NCBI GenBank assembly: GCA_964500225.1
Contig: CAZCOA010000035.1
Coordinates: 1-29,985, forward strand
Source of the DNA: JAAYDY01 sp964500225
GTDB lineage: Bacteria > Planctomycetota > Phycisphaerae > FEN-1346 > JAACEH01
Length of the DNA: 29,985 bases
Direction: 5' to 3'
The notes under the pieces were generated by a model. That model was not told where the DNA came from. It did no database searches and worked only from the letters and a program-made list of their open reading frames with translations. Both the position numbers and the translations under genes were made by a program. Position 1 is the stretch's first letter; each line of letters begins with the position of its first letter. Positions 7,728-15,084 of the stretch are shown in pieces.

Positions 7728-8195
7728 ATGAAACGTCTCCTGGGATCGTTCTTCTATGTGGGGTTGTTGCCGCTGGCACCGGGAACCGTGGCGGCGCTGG
7801 CGGCGGCGATCCTGGCGGGCCTGAGCTACGCGCTCGGGTCGCCGTGGTGGCCGTGGGCCCTCGCGGCCGTCGTGGTGTTTTTCGTCGGCGTCTGGGCCGG
7901 CAGCACGCCTCTGCGTGACTTCGGCCAGAAGGATCCCAAGGCGTTCGTCCTGGACGAGGTCGTCGGCCAGACGGTCGCGTGCCTCGGCGCCCATGCCGCC
8001 ATGGCCGCAACCTGGCCCCTGTGGATCAACGTCGCCGCGGCCTTCGCCCTGTTCCGTTTCTTCGACATCCTCAAGCCGCCGCCGATCCGCCAGGCCGAAC
8101 GCCTGCCGCACGGCTGGGGCATCATGGCCGACGACCTCCTGGCCGGCATCGCCTCGGCGGCCGTCCTGGTGGCGGCCAATGTCCTCGCTCGCTGA
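7728..8195 (+). CDS. pgpA: phosphatidylglycerophosphatase A
   Basis: A 155-residue membrane enzyme of usual PgpA length that removes the phosphate from phosphatidylglycerophosphate to give phosphatidylglycerol, the step after PgsA. The family motifs are present: LAPGTVAAL near the N-terminus, the acidic DPKAFVLDEVVGQ, and FRFFDILKPPPIRQAE followed by GWGIMADDLLAG with the paired Asp residues. Three to four hydrophobic helices separate them. The gene has its own promoter despite following the radical SAM gene on the same strand. The matching synthase gene, pgsA, is at 11884-12510. Confidence is high. Confidence 0.95.
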   Translation: MKRLLGSFFYVGLLPLAPGTVAALAAAILAGLSYALGSPWWPWALAAVVVFFVGVWAGSTPLRDFGQKDPKAFVLDEVVGQTVACLGAHAAMAATWPLWINVAAAFALFRFFDILKPPPIRQAERLPHGWGIMADDLLAGIASAAVLVAANVLAR

Positions 8196-8221
8196 TCGCC
8201 CGGGGCGGCGATAAGCCTCCC

Positions 8222-8239
8222 GCCGGCGTACCAGCCGGC
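8222..8239. terminator. GCCGGC inverted repeat between convergent genes
   Basis: GCCGGC (8222-8227) and GCCGGC (8234-8239) form a six-pair GC-only stem with a six-base loop between the ends of pgpA and the exchanger gene. There is no T-run, so termination is uncertain. Confidence 0.3.
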
Positions 8240-8249
8240 CCGTCGGCCT

Positions 8250-10742
8250 TCACGGCCCCTCGGCCGCACCGAGCAACGCGCAAAGGTCTTCGGCCGATGC
8301 GGCCGCCTCGGCTCGTGCAACGAAGGCGGCGTCGTGAAACCTCCGCGCCACCTGGGCCAGCGCCTTCAGGTGAACCTCCGGCGCCTGGTCGATCGGACTC
8401 AGCAGCGCCAGAATTCGTAGCGGCGCCGTCCACGCGCCACCTCCCGCTACCGGCGTGGCCGCCCGGGCGACAATCAGCAGCGGCGCCTGCAGCCCTTCAC
8501 TATGCGCGTGGAGCAGAACGGTCCCCGGAGCCAATTCTACCGGATACGAGGCCGCCGACACCTGCAACAGATCCTGCACCCTCGACACCAGGTCCGGACG
8601 TCCGCCGAAAGCCGCCTCGGCCATTTGCGCCAGGGCGTCGTGAAGGGTTGTCTGCGGCGGAAGATCGACCGCCGCCAGACGCAGCGGCGGGGCCGTGTCG
8701 GTCTGCGTTTCGGGCTGGGCCGCGGGCATTTCGCCGGCCTCGACCAGCGGCGGATATGCCACCAGAAGGTTGTTCTCCGGAAACCGCTCGGCGAGTCGCT
8801 GGGGCAGACCGTCCCAAAGCGGCGTCCAGAGCGGACTGTGGCGTCGTTCGGCGGGGAAGAAGACCGTGTCGCCGGGCCCGATATCGTGAAACAGCCGCGA
8901 TCGCATGTCCGCCGGCGACTCCGCCTCGACGATTTCTACGGGCCGCGACGGACGAGCCGATTCGACCGCTTGGCGAAGGGCAGACATCTGTCGCGTCGGC
9001 AGATAAACGCGAATCGTGGCGCCGATCTGCCTCGACAGAAACTTCACGTCGCGCAGAAAGGCCGACAGATCCTGCCGGCGTTCGACCAGGGCCGGCATCG
9101 GCACGATCAGACGGCTGGACGTGTTCAGCGGCCGGACCAGGCGGCAGAACGTCAGACGCGACGGACAGTCGTCCAGCAGGTTCGTTTTGACGGTACCGAA
9201 CAACTGGCTACCCAGCGATTGGCGGCCGCCCCAGCCGACCAGCACTAGCGACGCCCGCAGCTCGCGCGCCGCCCGCAGAATCCCGTCCGACGCGTTGAAG
9301 TCCACCCGCACCGACGGATCCACCGGTATGTCGGCGGCCGACGCCCGCGCCAGACAATGGGCCAGCAACCGTTCGCCCCCGGCCACCGCCTGGTCCACAT
9401 TGCCTTCGTCGCGGACGATCGTTACGGGATGAATCGACCCGGGCGACGACGTGTCGCGGAGCAGGAACGCCGTGTCCAACAGCCGCGCGGCCATCTCCGG
9501 GCTCTTGATGGCGACGACGATCCGTTGCCGGCCGTCCGATGCCGCTTCGGGAACGCCGATCGAGGCGGCCATCCGGCGACCGTACCGGTCCACAAACCAC
9601 GACCCCAGCGGACAGGTCACCATGATCATCAAAATGGCCCCGTTGAGAACCGCATCGCCGAAAATCCCGAGTTCGTAGCCGACCAGCACGGCCGCCAGCG
9701 TGGCCGCCGCCTGAACCACGCTCAGGCCGAACATGACGCGCCGCGAATCGGCGCCGTAGCCGAACAGCCTGCCCGCAACGGCCGCCGCCGCGTACTTCGT
9801 CGTGATCACCGCCACGACCATCACGCCCGCCACGAGCCAACCGTTGGCGTCGGCCGCCATGGCCCGCGTATCGACCAGCATGCCCACCGAAATCAGGAAG
9901 AAAGGAATAAAAAGCGTGTTGCCGGTGAAGACGATGCGGCTCATCAGGACGCTGTGTGGAGGAATCAGCCGGTTGAACGCCGCCCCCGCCAGAAACGCCC
10001 CGATGATCGGCTCCATCTTGGCGAAATGCGACAGGTACGCGCACAGGCAGACCACCGCCAGGACAAACAGAAACTGGGCGCTGCCGGCCTCGGTCACGTG
10101 CTCGAAAAACCACCGTGCCAGATGCGGTATGCCCCACCACGTCAGGGCAATCAGTGCGGCCATCCCGACCGCCAGCCCCGCCCAGAACGCCACGCCCAGC
10201 TCCATATTCCGCGCCGAATCGGCCACCACCGCCAGCACCAGCAGGGCCAGGGTGTCGGTCAGGATGGTCGCCCCCACGCTGACCGCCACCGGCTCGGTCC
10301 GCGCAATGCCCACCCGGCTCGCCAACGGATACGCCAGAAGTGTATGCGATGCGAACATGCTCGCCAGAAGAATCGACGTCGGCCACCCGAACCCCAGCAC
10401 GTACCGGGCCGCCAGCATGCCCAGCCCCTGGGGGATCGCGAACGTCAGCAGCCCGAACAGCACGCTGCGGCGGCGCGTCCGAGCAAACCGATCTAGGTCG
10501 ATCTCCAGGCCCGCCAGGAACATGATGTAAAGGAGACCCACGCCGCCGAACATCGTCACGGCCGTGGTCCGCGCCAACAGCCCCAGACCGTTCGGCCCCA
10601 ACAACGCCCCCGCCCCCAGCAACAGCGCCAGGTCCGGCACGCGCAGCCGCTCGGCCAACACCGGCGCCAGCAGCATCACCAGCACCAGAATCGTGAACGT
10701 CAGAATCGGATCGCTGATCGGAATGTCCAGCGGTGGCAACAC
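8250..10742 (-). CDS. CPA2 cation:proton exchanger fused to USP-like and PTS EIIA-like domains
   Basis: An 830-residue three-part protein. Residues about 1-385 are a Kef/NhaA-like CPA2 exchanger with some twelve membrane helices (LALLLGAGALLGPNGLGLL, FLAGLEIDLD, PIIGAFLAGAAFNRLIPP). Residues about 404-690 hold two universal-stress-protein-like halves (RQRIVVAIKSP, LVLVGWGGRQSLGSQLFGTV), likely cytosolic and possibly nucleotide-binding. Residues about 690-828 resemble a fructose-type PTS EIIA domain. In the VLLHAHSEGL motif, His745 aligns with the phosphorylated His of IPHAR-type EIIA proteins. The layout suggests K+ or Na+/H+ exchange controlled by nucleotide and PTS phosphorylation. The GTG at 10742 has AAGGAG only three bases away, so the TTG at 10739 is an equally good start. 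It follows the response regulator by 56 bases and is probably cotranscribed with it. Confidence 0.88.
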   Translation of the reverse strand: MLPPLDIPISDPILTFTILVLVMLLAPVLAERLRVPDLALLLGAGALLGPNGLGLLARTTAVTMFGGVGLLYIMFLAGLEIDLDRFARTRRRSVLFGLLTFAIPQGLGMLAARYVLGFGWPTSILLASMFASHTLLAYPLASRVGIARTEPVAVSVGATILTDTLALLVLAVVADSARNMELGVAFWAGLAVGMAALIALTWWGIPHLARWFFEHVTEAGSAQFLFVLAVVCLCAYLSHFAKMEPIIGAFLAGAAFNRLIPPHSVLMSRIVFTGNTLFIPFFLISVGMLVDTRAMAADANGWLVAGVMVVAVITTKYAAAAVAGRLFGYGADSRRVMFGLSVVQAAATLAAVLVGYELGIFGDAVLNGAILMIMVTCPLGSWFVDRYGRRMAASIGVPEAASDGRQRIVVAIKSPEMAARLLDTAFLLRDTSSPGSIHPVTIVRDEGNVDQAVAGGERLLAHCLARASAADIPVDPSVRVDFNASDGILRAARELRASLVLVGWGGRQSLGSQLFGTVKTNLLDDCPSRLTFCRLVRPLNTSSRLIVPMPALVERRQDLSAFLRDVKFLSRQIGATIRVYLPTRQMSALRQAVESARPSRPVEIVEAESPADMRSRLFHDIGPGDTVFFPAERRHSPLWTPLWDGLPQRLAERFPENNLLVAYPPLVEAGEMPAAQPETQTDTAPPLRLAAVDLPPQTTLHDALAQMAEAAFGGRPDLVSRVQDLLQVSAASYPVELAPGTVLLHAHSEGLQAPLLIVARAATPVAGGGAWTAPLRILALLSPIDQAPEVHLKALAQVARRFHDAAFVARAEAAASAEDLCALLGAAEGP

Positions 10743-10798
10743 GGGCTCCTTGTCTTCGCAGACCGTCTGACCATCCGCGCAAAACCGAAGGCTTGGGG

Positions 10799-11320
10799 CT
10801 ACCCTTGTACACCCAGTGTCCGCGACGGCATCCGCAGTTCCGTGCCGAGCGCCTGGTTGATCTGGTCGAACAGCATCTGCATCTTGAACGGCTTCAGCAG
10901 CACCGCCCGCAGGCCCTCTTCGCCGGCACGCACGATCGCGTGCGACGGATCGTAGCCGAAGGCCGTCATCAGAATAATGGCCGTCCGCGGCCGCGCGGCC
11001 CGGATGTCGCGGAACACCTCGTACCCGTTCTTGTACGGCATGCGAATGTCCGAGATCACCAGGTCATACGGTGCAGCCAAGGCCATCTCGACAGCCTGCC
11101 GCCCGTCGCGGGCCACGTCCACCACGGCCCCCAGGCCGGCCAGAATCGAGCGGAGACTCTCCAGAATGGTCGGCTCGTCGTCGGCAATCAGCAGTCGCCG
11201 CCCCGCCAGCGGCCCCCCGCCCGACGCCGCCTCGGCGCCTGCCGCCGCGATGCTCCCGCCGCACGTCGCCCCCAGGTTCCGCGTCCTGTCCGTGACTTCG
11301 CTACTGCCGCCGTCGCCCAT
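10799..11320 (-). CDS. single-domain response regulator (CheY-like receiver)
   Basis: A 173-residue protein with a low-complexity Gly/Ala-rich N-terminal segment (about 40 residues) and one receiver domain. The acidic pocket is Asp47-Asp48, the phospho-acceptor Asp91 in LVISDIRMP, the switch Thr119 in ILMTAFG and the conserved Lys143 in LLKPF. No output domain follows; only about 25 residues remain. It could act by protein contact, for example in a phosphorelay or on the downstream exchanger. No sensor kinase is in the window. The ATG at 11320 has AAAGGA upstream; a longer frame passes through the promoter and is rejected. Confidence 0.9.
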   Translation of the reverse strand: MGDGGSSEVTDRTRNLGATCGGSIAAAGAEAASGGGPLAGRRLLIADDEPTILESLRSILAGLGAVVDVARDGRQAVEMALAAPYDLVISDIRMPYKNGYEVFRDIRAARPRTAIILMTAFGYDPSHAIVRAGEEGLRAVLLKPFKMQMLFDQINQALGTELRMPSRTLGVQG

Positions 11321-11358
11321 ACCGAGAGAGTCCTTTCCCTGTGATTGCGCAGCCCGCA

Positions 11359-11387
11359 CTATAGCCCCACGCACCGGCGCTGTCAAC
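11359..11387 (-). promoter_or_regulatory. near-consensus promoter for response regulator-exchanger unit
   Basis: On the minus strand, -35 TTGACA (11382-11387, perfect), 17 bp, -10 TATAGT (11359-11364). It is the closest match to consensus in the window. The transcript start is near 11352, with a leader of about 32 bases. Confidence 0.75.
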
Positions 11388-11883
11388 GCAACGCGCCGAC
11401 GCGCCTGCCGGCGCCGCGCGACGGAGCCCGGACCGAAATGGCCTCCTGCCGCACGGCCAAAATCCTCTCGCCGCCACAACATGCCGACACATGACCGCAT
11501 ACGACATAAGGCACTCAGCCCCAGACACTTGCGTCGCCACGCCGGCAGCCCGATGCAGACAACGGGAGTTATAGCTCCCAGGTTGACCACGATATCTGCA
11601 TTTTTCATACTTTACTTCTACCCTTGCCGTGTGTATGCTTCTTACTTCGTTGCAGGTCCACGCGAAGCGGCAGTGTTCAATGGTGGCCGGTTCGATGGGC
11701 AGCCCAGGGGGGTACTGTCCGAGGACGTTCCGGCCGCCATTCTTTTCTGCGCCGGCCCTCGCACACGTCCGTCACCCGCCCCGCCCTCCTCACGGCTTCA
11801 GGACGTACACGCCCCTTGCTCCATCACCCATAGTTAATGCCGATATGTCGTAGTGGAAACACATGCCACATGCCCGTCGCTCG
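11388..11883. other. intergenic region, no convincing gene
   Basis: About 500 bases lie between the response regulator promoter and the end of pgsA. Open frames on both strands here look random in composition. Around 11560-11660 the sequence is clearly more AT-rich than its surroundings. This part contains a hairpin GGGAG/CTCCC (11564-11579) and a plus-strand promoter-like pair (11583-11611). The rest shows nothing I can name. Confidence 0.5.
11583..11611 (+). promoter_or_regulatory. orphan promoter-like sequence
   Basis: TTGACC (11583-11588), 17 bp, CATACT (11606-11611) on the plus strand. No coding sequence follows before the convergent pgsA gene; any transcript would be non-coding or antisense to pgsA. 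Confidence 0.35.
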
Positions 11884-12510
11884 TCAGGCGACCGGGGGCG
11901 TCGCGCCCCTCGTGGACGATGGATCGCTGCGCGCCGCCGCGAAGTAGTCCAGCAGGCTCCACAGCGTCACGCCGGCGATCATCAGAATAATCGCCTTCAG
12001 CGCCCAGCCCACCGCCGGCACGTCGAAATTCGCCAACCGCATCATGCCCGGCTCCAGGTCGGCCCACGCGAAGATCGCTGCCAGCAGAATCGCCCCAAGA
12101 CCCTGAACCCACGCCTTCGTCTTGCCGCTCAGGCGGGCGGCCACGGGCTTGCCGCCCAGGATGCACATGATCCGGATGTACGCAACCGAAATGTCGCGCA
12201 GGGCCAGCAGCAACAGAAGCCATAGGGGGCAGATCTCCGCCGAGGCCAGGCCGAAGAAGATGATCAACCGCGATGTGCTGTCGCAATAGGGATCGAACAG
12301 CGAACCGAAGCGGCTCGACACGTTCAATCGGCGGGCCAGCAGACCGTCGAGAATGTCGGTCAGTTCACTCAGAATCAGGAGGCCGACGACGGCCGTGGCG
12401 GCCGCCGACCCGGGACGCGCCACATGCAGCAGCCCCGCGGCCACCGCCGCCAGAGGAACGCGCACCACCGTCACGTACTGCACGAAAAGGTATCGGGCTT
12501 TGCTGCTCAC
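11884..12510 (-). CDS. pgsA: CDP-alcohol phosphatidyltransferase (PgsA-type)
   Basis: A 208-residue inner-membrane enzyme, probably CDP-diacylglycerol-glycerol-3-phosphate 3-phosphatidyltransferase, which makes phosphatidylglycerophosphate. The full CDP-alcohol signature is present: Asp52, Asp55, Gly56, Ala59, Arg60, Gly69, Asp73 and Asp77 in TDILDGLLAR...FGSLFDPYCD. Six hydrophobic helices are expected. Headgroup specificity cannot be proved from sequence, but PgpA in the same window supports PG synthesis. The longer GTG start at 12570 overlaps the -10 box. I use the GTG at 12510, about 14 bases after GGGAGG; this spacing is long, so the start is moderately sure. Confidence 0.88.
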   Translation of the reverse strand: MSSKARYLFVQYVTVVRVPLAAVAAGLLHVARPGSAAATAVVGLLILSELTDILDGLLARRLNVSSRFGSLFDPYCDSTSRLIIFFGLASAEICPLWLLLLLALRDISVAYIRIMCILGGKPVAARLSGKTKAWVQGLGAILLAAIFAWADLEPGMMRLANFDVPAVGWALKAIILMIAGVTLWSLLDYFAAARSDPSSTRGATPPVA

Positions 12511-12568
12511 GGCCGGTATGGTGGCCTCCCAAGGGCGACCGGCGGCAACACGCCGCCGAATGGGCGTC

Positions 12569-12598
12569 ACTATAGCAAAGCCCCCACGAACCCGCCAG
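12569..12598 (-). promoter_or_regulatory. extended -10 promoter for pgsA
   Basis: On the minus strand, TGC-TATAGT (-10 at 12569-12574) with a weak -35 CTGGCG (12593-12598) at 18 bp. The transcript start is near 12562. The extended TGn motif may compensate for the poor -35 box. Confidence 0.5.
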
Positions 12599-12633
12599 AG
12601 TCTTGATGCCGAAATGCCTCTCTTGCAGGGCCG

Positions 12634-13278
12634 TCAGAGCCTCTCGCCCGGACTGAGCAGATACTCCGCCGGGCGCCCCTTCTGCCGCACCAGCGACGAC
12701 AGCACCGCCATCGCCAGCCCCGCCCCTCCATAGACCGCCGCCAGCACACGCCACGACGCCGGCGCGAAGGTCAGGTCTTCGCCGATTCGCGTGCTCAGGT
12801 TGTACATTGTCCCCGCATGGGTCCAGTCGAACCCCCCCGCCTCCGAGACGCTGAACAGCGGATTGGCCGCCACGAGCCATTTCTGCCCGGCCACCATCAC
12901 CGGCTCGCTCCGCACCAGCAAAACCACGTCGCCCCAGGCCGGCGACGCCAGCACTAGCAACGCCGCCACGCTCACCGCCGCCGGACCGCCCACCGGCCAC
13001 CGCCGCGACAATAGCGCCGACGCCCCGCACAACGCCGCCGAGAACCCCAGGGCCAGCGCCTGCGCCGCCACCACGAACCCAACCGCCTCCCCCGGCGTCC
13101 CCAGAAACAGCAGCACCCCCACCCGCGCCCCCGCCACCAGCGGCAACGACGCCACCGCCGGCAGTCCCACGGCCAGCGCCAGCTTCCCCCGGACCGTCCG
13201 GCGAAGCATCGTCAGCCCCGGCACCACCATGGCCAGCAGCGCATACTCGGCGAAAATCCAGGCAACCAGTCCGTTCAT
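12634..13278 (-). CDS. uncharacterised integral membrane protein
   Basis: A 214-residue hydrophobic protein that I do not recognise. There are about five to six membrane helices: residues 3-25, 34-57, 62-86 (rich in Ala/Gly), 97-115 and 180-197. Between the last two is a soluble stretch (about residues 118-175) with NPLFSVSEAGGFDWTHAGTMYNLSTRIGEDL, the only polar segment and the likely functional loop. The shape recalls a permease fragment, for example the C-terminal half of an ABC-2 type permease, but no defining motif is seen. High third-position GC supports coding. It lies between purH and pgsA on the same strand. The ATG at 13278 has GAGG unusually close; the start is uncertain. Confidence 0.65.
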   Translation of the reverse strand: MNGLVAWIFAEYALLAMVVPGLTMLRRTVRGKLALAVGLPAVASLPLVAGARVGVLLFLGTPGEAVGFVVAAQALALGFSAALCGASALLSRRWPVGGPAAVSVAALLVLASPAWGDVVLLVRSEPVMVAGQKWLVAANPLFSVSEAGGFDWTHAGTMYNLSTRIGEDLTFAPASWRVLAAVYGGAGLAMAVLSSLVRQKGRPAEYLLSPGERL

Positions 13279-13368
13279 GGCCTCACGCTTATTAGTATCG
13301 GCCGCCCCGCGGCCCGACGCCTACTGAAATCCCCGGCGCGCGGAGCCTGCCGAAAAGCCCCGGGCACG

Positions 13369-13400
13369 AAAAAAAACGCGGCCCCGCCACGAGCAGGGCC
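13369..13400 (-). terminator. rho-independent terminator downstream of purH
   Basis: On the minus strand, GGCCCTGC-TCGTG-GCGGGGCC (13380-13400) forms an eight-pair stem with a five-base loop, followed after three bases by eight Ts (13369-13376). This is a classic intrinsic terminator about 55 bases after the purH stop. Confidence 0.9.
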
Positions 13401-13455
13401 ACGTTACAAAGAAGAATCTGTCGCTGCTGGGGGGATTTGCAGTGACAGCTCTTCG

Positions 13456-14625
13456 CTAATGGAGAAAACACCGGACGCCCGTGTGAATCATCACCATCCC
13501 GTACTCGTGGGCCGCCGCCGTCACCGACTCGTCACGCAGCGATCCGCCCGGATGGGCAACGTACTTGACGTGGCTGCGGCTGGCGCGGTCGATCGAATCC
13601 CGGAACGGGAAAAACGCGTCCGAACTGACGCACACGTCGTCGAATTGCGCAATCCACGCCGCGCGTTCCTCGCGCGTCAGCGGCTCCGGCCGGGCCGTCA
13701 ACTGGCTCAGCATGAACCGCTCTTCCGGTTCGCTCAGCTCGTCCCACAGCAGGTACTGGTCCACGACGTTGGCCTTCTCGGCCTTCATCAGGCCCTCCTT
13801 GAACTTCAGGCCGAGCACTTTCGGATGCTGCTGCAAGAACCACTTGTCGGCCTTCGAGCACGCCAGCCGCATGCAGTGAACACGCGACTGCTGGCCCGCA
13901 CCGTTGCCGATCACCTGCCCCTGATACGCCAGGCACACCGAGTTCGACTGCGTGTACTTCAGCGTGATCGTCGCCACGGCCAGCGTCTCGGCCACGTCGT
14001 CCGGCACCGTCGCCCCGGGCGTCACGGGCTTCTTGAACATGTCGATCGTGAACCGTGCGTCGTTGCGCTGCTGTTCAAGGGTAAAGCCGAAGAGCTGACG
14101 GCTCTCGACGGCCGGCGGCTCGTAATCCGGGTCGATCCGCAGAATGAGAAACTTCCCGCCGCGCTTGTTCTTCAGTATCTCCAGGGCGTCGGCATCGTAG
14201 CCGGGAGCGATGATCAGATCGCACACCTCGCGGGCCAGGACCCGCGCCAGCGACGCATCAACCGTGTCGCTCACGGCCGCCACGTCACCGAAACTGCACA
14301 GGCGGTCGCCCCCCCGCGCGCGCACATACGCCGTCGCCACCGGCGACAGCTCCTCCCGCTCCAAAAACTGGCTCTTGCAAAACGCCTCGTCCAGCGGCCG
14401 CGCAATGGCCGCCCCCGCCGGGCTGACGTGCTTGAAGCTCGCGGCCCCGGGTTTCCCCGTCGCCTGGCGCAGCTCCCGGACCAGTTGCCACGCCCCGATC
14501 GCGTCCAGCAGGTTGATGTACCCGGGCGTGCCGTTGAGCATCTCCAGCGGCGGCGGATCCCCGGGCACGATGAGCCGGGCATGGCCCTGATGCGGATTGC
14601 ACCCGTACTTCAGTTTTACTTCCAT
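13456..14625 (-). CDS. purH: AICAR formyltransferase (PurH transformylase domain only)
   Basis: A 389-residue enzyme that formylates AICAR to FAICAR with 10-formyl-tetrahydrofolate in purine synthesis. It begins directly at the transformylase core (LKYGCNPHQ) and carries the catalytic Lys65-His66 in SFKHVSPAG, the QSNSVCLAYQGQVIGNGAGQQSR segment, SDAFFPFRDSID and HPGGSLRDE. The N-terminal IMP cyclohydrolase domain of bifunctional PurH (about 200 residues) is missing. Ring closure to IMP must be encoded elsewhere. The ATG at 14625 has AAAGGA upstream; the longer open frame has no family similarity. The gene has its own promoter, a long leader and a terminator, so it is monocistronic. Confidence 0.93.
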   Translation of the reverse strand: MEVKLKYGCNPHQGHARLIVPGDPPPLEMLNGTPGYINLLDAIGAWQLVRELRQATGKPGAASFKHVSPAGAAIARPLDEAFCKSQFLEREELSPVATAYVRARGGDRLCSFGDVAAVSDTVDASLARVLAREVCDLIIAPGYDADALEILKNKRGGKFLILRIDPDYEPPAVESRQLFGFTLEQQRNDARFTIDMFKKPVTPGATVPDDVAETLAVATITLKYTQSNSVCLAYQGQVIGNGAGQQSRVHCMRLACSKADKWFLQQHPKVLGLKFKEGLMKAEKANVVDQYLLWDELSEPEERFMLSQLTARPEPLTREERAAWIAQFDDVCVSSDAFFPFRDSIDRASRSHVKYVAHPGGSLRDESVTAAAHEYGMVMIHTGVRCFLH

Positions 14626-14691
14626 GATGTGTCCTTTCGCCCGTCGGCTCCACAGTCGGCACCGACGCCGGCGGGCGCGGCCACGGAATAG

Positions 14692-14729
14692 AAAAAGCCC
14701 GGCGCCCCGTCGTGCGGTGCAGCCCAGGC
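14692..14729 (-). promoter_or_regulatory. terminator-like hairpin in the purH leader (possible attenuator)
   Basis: On the minus strand, GCCTGG (14724-14729) pairs with CCGGGC (14697-14702, one G-T pair), and five Ts follow (14692-14696). It lies between the purH promoter and start codon. Downstream, CGTCGG and CCGACG can pair in a second stem. The loop is long (21 bases), so stability is moderate. Confidence 0.3.
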
Positions 14730-14822
14730 GATCGGCTTCATCTCTCCTGCCGCGCTCCCCCGTGGTCGGTTCCACGTCCCATCTCGCCAGTCGCGCGGAG
14801 GATATCCCCCATGTCGGGCCGT

Positions 14823-14851
14823 ATGATGACGGTTTCCCGCGGCTCTGTCAA
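14823..14851 (-). promoter_or_regulatory. candidate purH promoter
   Basis: On the minus strand, a perfect -35 TTGACA (14846-14851), 17 bp, and -10 CATCAT (14823-14828). The predicted leader is about 190 bases long, unusually long for this window. Confidence 0.45.
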
Positions 14852-15009
14852 GGCCGTTGCCTGCAAAATCCGATGCCGGTACAATCGCCCGTGCAGCCCG
14901 CCGCGCGGGGCCTCATGCGGATCACGACACAAAACCCGACCGTGAATCCGACGCCACGGCCGATTCGCGCTGTTCCTTCCTCCTGCGGGAAAACCTCCCC
15001 GATAAGGAA

Positions 15010-15037
15010 TGGACGAGCCGACCGAAATAGGTACAAT
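15010..15037 (+). promoter_or_regulatory. promoter for the GlcD-like gene
   Basis: -35 TGGACG (15010-15015), 16 bp, -10 TACAAT (15032-15037). The transcript start is near 15044, about 40 bases before the ATG at 15085. Confidence 0.45.
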
Positions 15038-15084
15038 GGCCCCGTCCGAATTGTGTTTTTCCGACGGAACGCGAGGTCCCCTGG

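Larger units (their letters stand above)
14626..15084. other. divergent intergenic region between purH and glcD-like genes
   Basis: About 460 bases without a convincing gene. It holds the roughly 190-base purH leader with a terminator-like hairpin, the purH promoter (minus), and the glcD-like gene's promoter (plus). The middle part, about 14852-15009, shows nothing further that I can name. Confidence 0.5.

Noticed and set aside
11608..11608. Longer response regulator starting near 11608
   Set aside because: The frame runs through a near-consensus promoter at 11359-11387, and the extra residues have no receiver similarity.
11629..11853. Plus-strand open frames of about 70 codons downstream of the orphan promoter
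   Set aside because: No Shine-Dalgarno sequence, two frames equally open, and composition without codon bias; not supported as genes.
12570..12570. GTG start of a longer PgsA
   Set aside because: It overlaps the TATAGT -10 box, so it would lie upstream of the transcript start.
14738..14932. A 64-codon minus-strand frame overlapping the purH promoter
   Set aside because: It contains the promoter elements and has no family-like features.
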